Below, in pieces: positions 22,541-34,624 of a DNA stretch of 64,000 bases. The position numbers and the translations under genes are program-made. The notes beneath the pieces are model-generated. The model ran no database searches and was not told the origin of the DNA. It was given only the letters and a program-made list of their open reading frames with translations. The stretch is from Chelonoidis abingdonii (taxonomy: Eukaryota; Chordata; Testudines; Testudinidae), in the NCBI RefSeq assembly GCF_003597395.2, contig NC_133770.1:207074609-207138608 (forward strand). Reading direction: 5' to 3'. Each line of letters opens with the position of its first letter. The first letter of the stretch is position 1.

Positions 22541-24446
22541 GTGTGTATTAGTTATTCATGTGTAAACTATTATAAAGACAAATTTTAACTGCTTTTTAGA
22601 ATTTTGCAAAAGTCAAATGGTTGTACCTTTTGGCAAAGGCAGTGTTGATGAGTAAGATTTTAGCACTTACTGGGCTACATGAAATAAGGAAACAGGTCAA
22701 AATAGTCTTTAGAATAGCAGTATAACTGCATGTGAGACCCACTGGACTCTAAGCATTAAAGTATGTTTTTTGTATTAAAATATTGCTTCTACTAAGCGGT
22801 AGAAAAGTAAAGTATGACCAATTCCTACCAAAACCTTCATATCACAAGCTGAAGAGCTGTATATAATTTTACATCTTCCTATATGCATCAATTGCACTGA
22901 ACTTGTTACAGAATCTGAAATAACTACATGCAACCTATCTTTTTTTGAGCCTGTAGTTGATGTGCATTGTGAGAGAGGTACTAGGAGTCTTTCAAAGACC
23001 AAAATGGAAGGCTGTCAAGAAAAAATAATAAAATAAAATACACATACATCATAATTTATTTTCCAAAAACCAGTCTGTTCTCTGATTCTCCCTTCTAGGA
23101 TTGGCTGCATGTTTTATAGGTGGGGGGGGGAGAAGATCCAACTTTAGATAAGTATGAAGGTAGCTATCATGCTAAACTTCATCCAGAAGTTCTGTGCAGC
23201 TTTTAGGAATGTCTTTATTATTTTAATCTTATTTGTGGAAGTGACATTGCACAGTAGGTAGCGGAAAGGTGCTGTAACTGCGTGTCTGGTGTGACAGCAT
23301 CCCTCTTATTTTAGCATTAAATTCTAAATCATTTCCATATAGAAGGCTGAAAGCTGTGTTTTTTCTTTGATATATAACATTGTTAAAACTGAGCTGCTGA
23401 ATTGTTAATATTAATCACAGCCATGCAGTCCATTCTCTTGTTTTCCTCTGACTTCACTAATACGCTTTTGACCTTCCTTAATATTCAACAAAAAAATCCT
23501 AATACAAAAACAGCTAGTGTGTGTCATTGGATCACTCGACTGAAACAGCCACAGATCCTGCATTATCTCTTCAAAACACAATCCAGTCAGACCCTATTAC
23601 AGCCTGAGCCCATTTACCTGAACTTGGGAGAAGTAAGGAAGTTAAACCTTTCCTTCAGTATTTGTACTGGTGATGAACTGATGCTGCTAGAACCCCTGCC
23701 ATCCCTGTGGCAACTTTGAGGGCCAGATTTCAGTGGTCTGTCTTAAACCTGCTTTGCAGCCTTCCAGCCCTGGGCCAGCCACCAGCATTGCATTTTACAT
23801 GTCTCCCAAGAGGCCATTCCAGAAGGGGGATTGCCAAGACTTAGACACATCCTGACCCCATCCCATCTTTCCCCCAGATGTGCCCCTATTCTGGGTGGTG
23901 GGAGGAGGATGTTGGAGCCTTCCTACCAGTCTCATGCCATCAAAGGATTCCACTAGATAGAGGGAATCTTCTGTTGGCCAGTTGAGTTCTAGAGTAGCAC
24001 AAAGCACCTTGAATGGGCCAGAGAATCTGGCCCACAGTTTTATAAAATGCATTTTAGAACCTGGGTTTTATAACAAGAAGTATCTTCAGGTGCTGGAAGA
24101 CCTTCACTTTAAGATCACTGTCTTTTTCTCTCTGCAACTTAAAGAATTATTAGCAATTTCTCCTGTGGGTGGCTCCCAACCCATTTTCAAACTTTCCATT
24201 ATGTAGGCAGGTAAAATGAATGCTGACAAGGTCTTGTGTATACTGACAATTATCACAAATTTTCCCACCATTGGGCTAGCACCAGTCTAGAGCAGCTGCT
24301 GGCATTTTCCCACCCTACTGTCTAGACCCACGCTGGTGCCCAGCCAACAGTAGGAGAATCTTAACGATCATCAGCTTTGATGACCCCATTAAAATGGGGT
24401 CCCGACCCACAGTTTGAGAACCCCAACCTATGCTGATGGGAAAACT

Positions 24447-24531
24447 CTTCAGCATAGGTAGCGTTTACACTGAAGTGCTGCAGTGACACAGCTGCAGCTG
24501 TGCCACAGCAGCTTTCAAGTGTAGACAAGCC
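24447..24531. mobile_element. Short MITE remnant
   Basis: About 85 bp with inverted ends GTTTACACTGAAGTGCTGCAG and CAGCAGCTTTCAAGTGTAGAC, plus an internal palindrome around CAGCTGCAGCTG. The GTCTACACT-type terminus matches other MITEs in this window. No target duplication was identified. Confidence 0.5.
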
Positions 24532-26935
24532 CCAAGTCCATGGTCACCCTGCAAGTGCACAAAAGGGGACCTGTGCACTATTAAACTGATGCTGTATTTG
24601 TTTTGTCTGTATATTAATTTCTCATTGGCAGGCTGTTCTTTTAACTACATGACAGATGAAGAATTAACCTGGGTCAGCCCAAGCAGAACACAAGTGCTGT
24701 GTGGTCAATGTTCCAGATACCCCCTAATCTCCCATTGGTCACAGTGTCATGGTACTGGATGACATTAGCACAGCAAGTATATGAGGCCTAGCACTTCAGG
24801 AGTTAATGAGGATGCCTGCCCATACTGTTTTTAGGAACTACCACCAGGCCTTTTTGTAGGGTTAAATAGGTGGTGTTGGCACCTGCTGTACCTGACTGTT
24901 CTAAACTGCTTTTCATTGAAAACATGTGTTAAACAAGTTGTTGAGAGGGTCAGTCTTGAATCTGATACTTTTGATTTCAAAAGTTTCTAGAATAGGTCTA
25001 CAGGGCCAGCCCCTGCATAAACACAGGGTGCTTGTGTGTTAGAAACAGTACTTTGTACTGCTGTAACACCTTCCTCAAAATGCCTAACAACCCCTAAGGT
25101 AACCTAGTGCCCAGCACCAGGCCCAAGGAGCTGGGCTAAGCACTGAGAATAGATGTAGGCTATGGAAAGGACACAGAACTTCTCCATTAGGGACACTATT
25201 TCAGACTAATACCCGGAGAAGATGGCATAGGGCTACCCCACCACCTCCCAAGCCAGTGGTGGAGGAGACAAGGATCCATGTGGCAACAGAGAGTGGCCCA
25301 GCTGTGTGTGCCTCTGCCACCTCCCCACCCCTGCATTGCATAGCACCTCTGGACTCCCGCCTACCCCCCACAGGAGATGGATTTGTATCTTAGCCTTGGT
25401 ACAGCTCTGGAGATAGGTAATACACAGTTCATAGATGGGGGAAATCACAGCACCTCCTTCCCAATGTCAATAGGAAGCTTTTGTCAAAGGTGGGACTGGA
25501 ACCCAGCTCTCCTGCATCATAGTCCTGTGCATGAAAAAGATTGCATGGCAGGTAAAGGGCTGCCAGCCATCAGTAGAGGGTTTTTTGGGTCTTTGCCTAT
25601 GCCTCACCCACCTGCTCTTCTTGATTTGGTTCATATCAAGCAAGGGGGTTTAATGAAGGGTAGCAGTGTAATAGGCACCCTCAGAAGTAACTTAACCTGA
25701 AGGTTTATTTGTGAACTTTCGTCCTGTTGATTTATCAGTATTTCATCTGTAATTCATCTACATTTGCCAGTAAGCTATCCAGTCATTTCATTCTTTCCAG
25801 GCCTATGGAAGTTGGCATTAACTTAGGGTGGTACCTATTAATTTGCTAAGCCTTGAACTACATACAAAGGACACCTGCACTGAGCTTACAGCCTAAGCAC
25901 AGGCACCACCAATTCCATGCAGTAAGTTTCACCTTGGAGTGTATTTCAAAGCAATCTTTAAGGCTATAGCACAACCCAAACTCCAAAGTGTTAATTTCTC
26001 AAATCCCTTCTTCCTCTGTGCTCTCATGGTGCATGTATTTTTGTATGGCTTCCAGTAGATAAGGTCAATCATTTATATGCAAGAAAGGCACTAGGATGTT
26101 TTCATGCTGTGATACTGAAATGGAGTTTGTTTATGAATTACTAATAAAAAAGCTCTTAAAAGGTGCATTCTCTAGTTCCAGCTTTCTTAACATAATGAAT
26201 GGTAAAAACATACTTTGAGTATTTTAAAAGAGGCTTTTATATCGTGATTGTTGTTTTTTGTTCTTAGCCTTAGTACCCTAAATACTGGTTGCTGTTATAG
26301 ACTCTAACTAGTGGGAGAAATGAGGAAGGGTCAGGGAGCTAGCAAGCCTTGACGCCCTAAATTAAATACAGGAGCTGGGAGGAAGGGGAACACACACAAA
26401 GTTTCTCCTTTGCACACTTTCTTCACACATTTATGGTGTCCAAAATCCCAATGCTGTAGTACCGCAGAGCCTAATACAATGGCTCTTGTATGCCAACTGC
26501 TGCTCCCCTGCCTTAGGAGACAGTCATTTTATAAAGTCGGGCAGTATCAAATTAAGGTTTGTTTTACCTTGTAACAACTCTCCTTTGTGTTTAAGAGATC
26601 AGAACACTTTTAACTTCTTAGTACCTGGATTCTGCCACCATTGAATTTAAACTCACCTTGTGGTGGTCCCTGTGAGAGTGGATTGCTGGGTGTTACTTCA
26701 GGGTTCACTAAAAAAACCAAACCAAAACACACCCCCTCTATGGGTGAATTTTGCTCCAGCATGCCAGTGACTTAGTCCTAAAGGACTAACTTTGTCTTCA
26801 TGTCCAGTCACACATTTTTCACACTGCTGAAAAGTAGCAGTTGAATGTTAGCTGGTGATTTGGTTATGTAAAAGGCCCAGCGGTCACAACTCTGTGCAGA
26901 AACTATGACAGGGCTCTGAGATGGTTAGAGGTAAT

Positions 26936-26971
26936 TTACCTTCCAAAAATAAGGCTATTTTTGGAAGGTAA
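26936..26971. repeat. Perfect 16-bp inverted repeat with 4-nt loop
   Basis: TTACCTTCCAAAAATA and its exact reverse complement TATTTTTGGAAGGTAA are separated by AGGC. It is intergenic. It is too short for a typical microRNA precursor. It may be a snapback replication product or a transposon relic. Confidence 0.9.
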
Positions 26972-28877
26972 CTATAACTATTATATACAAAAAATGGAGT
27001 TATTGTTTAAGAAACCTGAGCTACAGTTAAGCATTCTCCTTCCAGCCTCTAGTCAAAACACATGGTGCCAGTGACACATGTGGGAGGAACCATTAACCCA
27101 TAATAAGCTCAGCTTTAACTATTCACCAGGGAAGAATTGCTCATCCTCCTTGTTTACTTTACAGTTGTTGAACCATAGCAAGACATGAATACATCTGTGC
27201 ATTCTCTTTAAGGAAATACTAGTTGCTTGTTTCACCACCGTTTCCTACGTCCTGGGCTAGACCAGCTCAAATATTTGTTGGGGCGGGAAGGAGGAAGAAG
27301 CCATAAGCAGCAAATGCTTGCCTGTTTTTTACTACAAAGAAAACGATACACAGCAGTTATTTTAGTAGAGTGTGTAATTACTTAGCACCATAGATGTGCA
27401 TGGCACCTTACATTAGAGATAAGGCAGAGAGTCACAGTTTGAGGAGCTTACAGTCTGAACTGAGATGACAATGGTGGGAGTAGGAGAAGAGGAAGGGTTA
27501 ACATGGTTGCAGGGTAGGATAATGGATACATTGTGTTGTCATAAGAGTAAGTAAGTATAAGGAAGATTAAATGCATTTAATTTAATGGGAAGGTCTTGGT
27601 TAACATATGAAGTAGATCAATGTTTGATGTACTCTGTTTTATAAATTATGCAGCAACAAACGTGATCACTTCTTATCAGAAGTTCTCAGGAGGCAGAAAT
27701 GCCAGAGCTGGGTTTCTTCTAGTTACCTCAGCTACTTTCAGTAGGTTCAGGCTCTGTTTACACTAAGCCTGGGGATGTCCCCACTAGTGTAATCTTTCCT
27801 ATATAGTACCTCTAGCCCTGGCACCACTGCAATCCCTACCCCAACACTGATGACAACAAAACTCCAGTCACAGCAATGGTAAATAATCTTAAGGGGGAGA
27901 TGTGGGAGTGGAATGTCGACAATGAGAGAAAGTTACACACATACAGTGGAGAACAGGACATTCAATATTAGATACAACTGATATTTCCAAAATTATCTCA
28001 GCTAACATCAGAACGGCTACTTTAAGGAGAGAAATCCTTAGACTCAGATTACACTGAAACAAAGGGAACTCTGAGATGGGATTTAGACAGCACTGGAAGT
28101 CTGCTTCAGCTCTTACTTGTTTAATGATGTACATGTAGGTAAGATCTGCATTGACAATAGTATTACTGGAGTTCATGCTCAGCTGTAAACAACCAAAACC
28201 CTTTCCTTCCCTTCTTTCAGTCCTCATAGTACTATAGTGTAGGATTCCTATCTAAACCTGCACCTACTGCCCTTAAGTGAGTCAAATGATTTTCTCTCTT
28301 TTGGCCTCACCTCCCAGAGCCAAAAGTTGCTGCACAGGTTAGGTCCTAGGTTTTTTTTTAATTTAACTCAGCCTTAGGATGTAAGAGAGATTTTCCCTCC
28401 TTTCTGTTGTCTGCAGTGCCAGAGCCCACACTAGCAATGGAGGGTTTTCTACCTCAACATCTGAGAAATTAGACTTAGAAGTGTCCCATACAGGAGAGAA
28501 CCACATTAAAAGATCCCGGTTTTAGGACATTTTGATTAGTGCAAAGCTAGAATAAAATCCATCAGAGATTTTACATACGCACATAGAAGACTAACCAGAG
28601 AAAGACTGTTCCAGCCAAAGAGTTGGAAGATATTGTAGAACCTTGTATGGATAGCTGCAGGGGAGGAGGGAGCTTACACGAGTGCCACAGGTCCTGGGGG
28701 GGACTCTTGTGCAAGACTGGGAATATGCAGATGTAACTTGTGAATCAGAGGGCCACGGCCCTTCTGCACAATGGCTCCACAGAACTACTGCAATGGCAGG
28801 AGGAACAGGAACAGAATGAAAGGGCAGACTGGCCAGAGCACCATACCTATACCTGGAGCAGTGCTGTTCACCAGAAG

Positions 28878-30965
28878 AGAGAACATAAGAACTGTCATAC
28901 TGGATCAGACCAAAGGTCCATCTAGCCCAGTATCCTGTCTACCGACAGTGGCCAATGCCAAGTGCCCCAGAGGGCGTGAAGCTAACAGGCAATGATCAAG
29001 TGATCTCTCTCCTGCCATCCATCTCCATCCTCTGATGAACAGAGGCTAGGGACACCATTCTTTACCCTTCCTGGCTAATAGCCATTTATGGACTTAGCCA
29101 CCATGAATTTATCCAGTTCTCTTTTAAACATTGTTATAGTCCCAGCCTTCACAACCTCCTCAGGTAAGGAGTTCCACAAGTTGACTGTGCCCTGTGTGAA
29201 GAAGAACTTCCTTTTATTTGTTTTAAACCTGCTACCTATTAATTTCATTTGGTGACCCCTAGTTCTTGTATTATGGGAATAAGTAAATAACTTTTCCTTA
29301 TCCACTTTCTCAACATCACTCATGATTTTATATACCTCTATCATATCCCCCCTTAGTCTCCTCTTTTCCAAGCTGAAGAGGCCTAGCCTCTTTAATCTTT
29401 CCTCATATGGGACCCTCTCCAAACCCCTAATCATTTTAGTTGCCCTTTTCTGAACCTTTTCTAGTGCTAGAATATCTTTTTTGAGGTGAGGAGACCACAT
29501 CTGTACACAGTATTCGAGATGTGGGCGTACCATGGATTTATATAAGGGCAATAATATATTCTCAGTCTTATTCTCTATCCCCTTTTTAATGATTCCTAAC
29601 ATCCTGTTTGCTTTTTTGACCGCCTCTGCGCACTGCATGGACATCTTCAGAGAACTATCCACGATGACGCCAAGATCTTTTTCCTGACTCGTTGTAGCTA
29701 AATTAGCCCCCATCATATTGTATGTATAGTTGGGGTTATTTTTTCCAATGTGCATTACTTTACATTTATCCACATTAAATTTCATTTGCCATTTTGTTGC
29801 CCAATCACTTAGTTTTGTGAGATCTTTTTGAAGTTCTTCACAATCTGCTTTGGTCTTAACTATCTTGAGTAGTTTAGTATCATCTGCAAACTTTGCCACC
29901 TCACTGTTTACCCCTTTCTCCAGATCATTTATGAATAAATTGAATAGGATTGGTCCTAGGACTGACCCTTGGGGAACACCACTAGTTACCCCTCTCCATT
30001 CTGAGAATTTACCATTAATTCCTACCCTTTGTTCCCTGTCTTTTAACCAGTTCTCAATCCATGAAAGGACCTTCCCTTTTATCCCATGACAGCTTAATTT
30101 ACGTAAGAGCCTTTGGTGAGGGACCTTGTCAAAGGCTTTCTGGAAATCTAAGTACACTACGTCCACTGGATCCCCCTTGTCCACATGTTTGTTGACCCCT
30201 TCAAAGAACTCTAATAGATTAGTAAGACACGATTTCCCTTTACAGAAACCATGTTGACTATTGCTCAACAGTTTATGTTTTTCTATGTGTCTGACAATTT
30301 TATTCTTAACTATTGTTTCGACTAATTTGCCCGGTACCGACGTTAGACTTACCGGTCTGTAATTGCCGGGATCACCTCTAGAGCCCTTTTTAAATATTGG
30401 CGTTACATTAGCTAACTTCCAGCCATTGGGTACCGAAGCCGATTTAAAGGACAGGTTACAAACCTTAGTTAATAGTTCCGCAACTTCACATTTGAGTTCT
30501 TTCAGAACTCTTGGGTGAATGCCATCTGGTCCCGGTGACTTGTTAATGTTGAGTTTATCAATTAATTCCAAAACCTCCTCTAGTGACACTTCAATCTGTG
30601 ACAGTTCCTCAGATTTGTCACCTACAAAAGCTGGCTCAGGTTTGGGAATCTCCCTAACATCCTCAGCCATGAAGACTGAAGCAAAGAATCCATTTAGTTT
30701 CTCCGCAATGACTTTATCGTCTTTAAGTGTTCCTTTTGTAGCTCGATCGTCAAGAGGCCCCACTGGTTGTTTAGCAGGCTTCCTGCTTCTGACGGACTTC
30801 AAAAGGTGGTAATAAAATGTTTGAGTTTTTGGCTAGCTGTTCTTCAAACTCCTCTTCGGCTTTTCTTAATTACACTCTTGCATTTAAGCTGGCAGCGTTT
30901 GTGCTCCTTTCTATTTGCCTCACTAGGCTTTGACTTCCACTAAGGAAGTCTTTATCTCTCACTGC
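28878..30965 (-). mobile_element. CR1 LINE, 5'-truncated, RT frame intact
   Basis: The 3' end lies at about 28878, where the minus strand reads TGGATCAGACC-complement sequence typical of CR1 tails (GGTCTGATCCAGTATGACAG and then ATGTTCTC). The body runs to about 30965 and encodes the C-terminal part of ORF2. No ORF1 or endonuclease is present, as expected for 5' truncation. The left edge is clear; the right edge is approximate. Confidence 0.9.
29075..30802 (-). CDS. CR1 ORF2 reverse transcriptase, partial but open for 575 codons
   Basis: Uninterrupted frame ending at 29075-29077. RT motifs in order: [12 protein letters not shown] (about residue 148), the YLDFQKAFD box with catalytic Asp (217-225), [10 protein letters not shown] (275-284) and the FADD active site (305-308). 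The thumb and the C-terminal region follow, ending near the family's usual C-terminus. The apparent start is not a real initiator: the codon there is TTG, and upstream the frame is closed by a TAG while the conserved reading continues in another register ([12 protein letters not shown]), so a frameshift sits near 30810-30830. Endonuclease domain absent. Confidence 0.92.
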   Translation of the reverse strand: MKSVRSRKPAKQPVGPLDDRATKGTLKDDKVIAEKLNGFFASVFMAEDVREIPKPEPAFVGDKSEELSQIEVSLEEVLELIDKLNINKSPGPDGIHPRVLKELKCEVAELLTKVCNLSFKSASVPNGWKLANVTPIFKKGSRGDPGNYRPVSLTSVPGKLVETIVKNKIVRHIEKHKLLSNSQHGFCKGKSCLTNLLEFFEGVNKHVDKGDPVDVVYLDFQKAFDKVPHQRLLRKLSCHGIKGKVLSWIENWLKDREQRVGINGKFSEWRGVTSGVPQGSVLGPILFNLFINDLEKGVNSEVAKFADDTKLLKIVKTKADCEELQKDLTKLSDWATKWQMKFNVDKCKVMHIGKNNPNYTYNMMGANLATTSQEKDLGVIVDSSLKMSMQCAEAVKKANRMLGIIKKGIENKTENILLPLYKSMVRPHLEYCVQMWSPHLKKDILALEKVQKRATKMIRGLERVPYEERLKRLGLFSLEKRRLRGDMIEVYKIMSDVEKVDKEKLFTYSHNTRTRGHQMKLIGSRFKTNKRKFFFTQGTVNLWNSLPEEVVKAGTITMFKRELDKFMVAKSINGY

Positions 30966-31535
30966 TCCTCAAGAGAGGATCCCAGCAAAACAGAAAACAG
31001 TTCTGACAAGCCCTAGGAAAATAGAAACTCTAAAATCAGACATGAAAGAGGATGAGCTGCTCACTGGAAGTCAAGATAGATCCCAAGTAACATCGCACCT
31101 GATGAACTTCTGGTACCGCAGATAAAGTGCAGTATGATCTATCACTCGGTGGTCCCCAGGGTGCACACAGGGTGGGTGGTATTAGATCACAGAAAGGACA
31201 GTGCAAGAGGCTATACCTAGCAAAATTATGAAGAATGGATGCAACTTGCATCTTTTCAGGGGATTTAAAGCAGAGGACCCTCCCTACCCTGAATGATTGT
31301 CAGACTAAGGGGGAGGCAGAGCAAGGATAGAGGCAGTGACCTAGGCCAACAGGGCATTAGGTGGGCAGACATCCCAGAAGCTCTTAATGCCCTCTTGAGA
31401 GCAAAGCCAAGCAGCAGGTAGAATCAACTTCCTTCCCTAGTGTAGCTACAACCCAAGTCATGGCCTTCCAGGCCAAAAGAGGGGGTCAACAAAAGCCCAG
31501 GGCAACTAATGACCAGGGAGAACAGCTGGGGCCAG
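30966..31535. other. Intergenic, nothing recognised
   Basis: Sequence between the CR1 copy and the SINE at 31538. No gene or repeat identified. Confidence 0.5.
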
Positions 31536-31537
31536 GA

Positions 31538-31730
31538 GGAAGATATACCTACCTATCTCCTAGAACTGGAAGGGACCTCAAAAGGTCACTGAGTCCAGCC
31601 CCCTGCCTTCACTAGCAGGACCAAGTACTGATTTTTGCCCCAGATCCTTAAGTGGCCCCCTCAAGGATTGAGCTCACAGCCCTGGGTTTAGTAGGCCAAT
31701 GCTCAAACCACTGAGCTATTCCTCCCACCT
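31538..31730 (-). mobile_element. tRNA-derived SINE (turtle Pol III type), copy 1
   Basis: On the minus strand the head reads ATAGCTCAGTGGTTTGAGCA (A-box TAGCTCAGTGG) and then a B-box-like GAGCTCAATCC (consensus GGTTCGANTCC). The tail runs through CCTTCCAGTTCTAGGAGATA. The flanks GCTGGGGCCAG at 31525-31535 and 31731-31741 form a target duplication. Cryptodiran turtles are known to carry such tRNA-related SINEs; assigning the exact subfamily would need a database. Confidence 0.85.
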
Positions 31731-31741
31731 GCTGGGGCCAG

Positions 31742-32143
31742 AAGCTACGTAAGGCAGTCATGGAGAATAGTGAGCCACAAGGGAGATAGGAAGCAGCTCA
31801 GGAGCTACAGTGGGGAGTACGCACACGCACACACACACACCCTCGATAAAGCGTTGTACAGCAGCCCAAAGTGTGTGTCTGAACTAGACTGGAAGGGGCA
31901 GTAGCACTGGCTGTTCTAGAAGAGTTGATGAGGAGAGGTAGGATGGGACAAAAGCAGTCACATCCAAGACTGGAAGGTGCCAAGTAGCAAATGCTGCAGG
32001 GATAGTTAAGCTGTGTTTTAATATCTGCACAATGATTTAAGGCTATCCTAAGCAACAATAATTCAGGCTTAACATAACAGCAACATTAGGCACAATGCAA
32101 GGGTGATCAACAAACTGCAAGGGCCTAAGAGCGTCTGACTAGA
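31742..32143. other. Intergenic, nothing recognised
   Basis: Short CA-rich patch near 31819-31840; otherwise nothing identified. Confidence 0.5.
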
Positions 32144-32374
32144 GGGATTGTCTACACTGCAATAAGAAACACCCACCGCCTGGCCCATGTTAGTTCAATC
32201 AGGCTCGCAGAAGTATAAAACTGTACTGTAGACGTGTGACCTCAGACTAGAGCCTGGGCTCCAGGACTCCCACCCCTCACATCATAAATGTCTACAGTAC
32301 AATTGTATAGCTCTGTGAGCCCACTTCAGCTGACACAGGCCAGCCATGGCTGTTTTACTGCAGCATAGCCACAC
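32144..32374. mobile_element. GTCTACACTGCAAT-type MITE, degraded
   Basis: Begins GGGATTGTCTACACTGCAAT and has internal segments (TATAAAACTGTACTGTAGAC and TCTACAGTACAATTGTATAGCTC) that are inverted relatives of each other. A second copy lies at 48552-48784. The right terminus has diverged and no target duplication is clear. Confidence 0.65.
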
Positions 32375-32972
32375 CTGTGCATTTAAACACCTCCCACCAC
32401 AGGCATGAGTTGGGAACTTCCCCCAAGTCAGTCACACCTGTTTTATCTCATTTGCATAGGTGTGCCCATTGTATGTCACTCATTTGTGCCAGGATGAAAT
32501 GGCAAAGTAGTATCTGACACTTCTTTGCAACTAGTCCTTCCTGCATTTCCCTCCCCCCAGGGAAAGAGCACCATGTAACACTTACAAGTTCTCCTTGTCT
32601 TTTGGAGAAAAAAACATTCAGAATTAAGACCTGGGAGTAAGTAAGTGTCTGTTTCATGTAGGAAACCCCTGAGGTCCATACAAAGACAAAAAGGTAAATG
32701 TTTACTGCCACTGATTGGCTTCTGAAAAGCTCAGATTAAGTCCTATCATCCAATCAAAAAAAATTTTTTTTTAAATAGGAATATTTACTTGGTAGTAAAG
32801 TGTACTTTGACAGCGACAGACCTACCTCTGGATTTAAAAGAGAACAATGCTAGTATCAGCATAGTGTTTCTACAATTACCCGACTATATCGTGCATGTGT
32901 TTGGTGGGTTTTCCACCAAACTAGCATTGTATTTTAAAGCACTCAAAATCAAAGCGAATTATGGAACAATGA

Positions 32973-34504
32973 TTTATTTTTACCATTAAAAAGTAATATA
33001 AAATTTTCACTCAAAGTAGTTTTCTAAACCATTTGTTCTGTTTGCACAAGGAATCAAGTCTTTGCAACAGACTGTTTCTTCAGCCTTTGCATACAAAAAG
33101 GATTTAATTTAAATTCAACAAATCAAAACTGTACCTTTTAAGGCTGCATCAGAAACTTGTGCTGCTTTCACATGTCAAAGAAAGATCAGTACCTGTAAGA
33201 GTTTTGGATTTCACACTTTTTGGAAAGCAATCCAATTTACATTTTTCCTGCAAATATTCTACTCTGTAGGCGTTACTGGATTTTACAGTCTTGTTTTCCC
33301 AGAGAGACAATAAAGGGCTATGACCAGAAACATTTAAAATGAGCTGAAAAAGGATTACTCATGCTAAAGACAAAAATATTGTTAAAAATGTAAATTAAAG
33401 ACAAATACAAAGAAACACTGGAAGCTCATGGAAAACTCGGGGGGGGAGGGGGAGAAGTCTAGAGAAAGCCAACTCTGCTTTTTTTGTGTGTGTTTTCTGT
33501 TAAGTACTCCTAAAAACTTTAATACCACATCTGTTACTCTTTAGAATGGATCCGAGTTTGCTGCTGAGTCTTCATGATATCTTTCTTTGTGGCATAAGAA
33601 TCATTTTCACAGTAGTTAAGTGTTACAATCTGAAGCAACAAAGATACTCTTCATTCAAATCACCTTGTAAAAAGTTGCATTTAGAAATCAATAGTTTTCC
33701 AACAGTTTCCATGGAGGTATCAATTGCTCTTCCAGAAATGGGGGAGGGGAAAAAAACACCCACACAACTAGAGCCAGTGAATAAATATTACAAAAATAAA
33801 TTACATCTTCTATCCCCACAAAGTCTAACTAAAAATCTACATTCACATCTAAATAATCACTACATCCGTTGGATGTTTGGATACCAAGACATAAAAATCA
33901 CCTGTGTATTGCACTCAGACACTGCATTTAACAATGCAAGAGTCAGTACCACCATGCAAGAGCTAGCTTTTCAGATAACCTGAGTAAATATCTCCATCAC
34001 TTTACAGTGTTTGTCACTTTTTGCTATTCCACTTCAGCAGCGAAGACTAACGCTAGATTCAGTGCTTTTATACCCATCTGCCCTTCATAAAATACAGCAG
34101 CTGCTCTCTTTAAAGAAATTCTTAATAAATATACGTACACACATTTTAAAAAAAAGTGAGCACAAAAAAACAGATAGTATAATATAGAAGAAACCTACTA
34201 GTTACTGCCTTTTTATACAGGCACATTTTGGCATTTTTAAGAATTGCCAGAAAGATTGTGTTTCAACTGGCTACAGCTCGTGGGGTTATTTAAATAAAAA
34301 TAAAAAAAGCATAAGAGCTCATGTTAGTCTTCACTGGTCAAATAAGTTGATATGGAGGCTAGAGAGATCTAAAACAATATTTTTGAGTTCTGACATTCCT
34401 ATGAACATACAAAAGACTGGCATTATCAGACAGAGAAGAGATTTAAGGAAATAAAGTTCATGGGATAAAGTTGTTCTGTCACAGTTCCTCGGTGTTCTGC
34501 GGCG
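32973..34504 (-). other. PRELID3A: PRELID3A candidate 3' UTR of the long (distal) isoform
   Basis: Repeat-poor, AT-rich sequence directly after the distal stop codon. An AATAAA signal on the minus strand at 32973-32978 would give a 3' UTR of about 1.5 kb. Absence of repeats over 1.5 kb in such a repeat-rich window supports, but does not prove, its being a conserved UTR. Confidence 0.5.
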
Positions 34505-34624
34505 TCAGTTCTCTGCTGCTGATGCCGCTGCCATTCCAGATTTCATGCTCTCTCGTGTCGATGATGTTAACTCCTCAAACTCTGTGTTTAGTTTGCCGAT
34601 CACCCATTCCAGGGCATCTCGACC
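34505..34624 (-). CDS. PRELID3A: PRELID3A distal alternative last exon (194-residue isoform)
   Basis: On the minus strand, after a strong polypyrimidine tract and CTGACAG, the frame reads GRDALEWVIGKLNTEFEELT, continues with a Ser/Thr-rich and Ala-rich tail ending MAAASAAEN, and stops at 34505-34507. It is 39 residues and in phase 0, so it can follow the exon at 43812 directly. Together with the 155 common residues it gives 194 residues, the length I remember for the paralogue PRELID3B, whose tail it closely resembles. The beginning is homologous to the proximal exon at 39542. Usage is inferred from sequence only. Confidence 0.88.
   Translation of the reverse strand, partial: GRDALEWVIGKLNTEFEELTSSTRESMKSGMAAASAAEN

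Larger units (their letters stand above)
22541..28877. other. Intergenic region between SPIRE1 and the CR1 element
   Basis: No convincing gene. Small items include a fragment with MITE-like ends at about 24447-24531 (GTTTACACTGAAG and the complementary CTTTCAAGTGTAGAC), a hAT-end-like remnant at 24390-24427, a perfect short hairpin at 26936-26971 and A/T-rich low-complexity patches. Open frames here lack recognisable protein signatures. Confidence 0.5.

Noticed and set aside
26936..26971. MicroRNA precursor
   Set aside because: A 16-bp stem with a 4-nt loop is too short for Drosha/Dicer processing, and the flanks do not extend the pairing.
33546..33983. 145-codon frame as a possible small gene
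   Set aside because: AT-rich, no splice or domain evidence, and placed in the likely 3' UTR of PRELID3A on the opposite strand.
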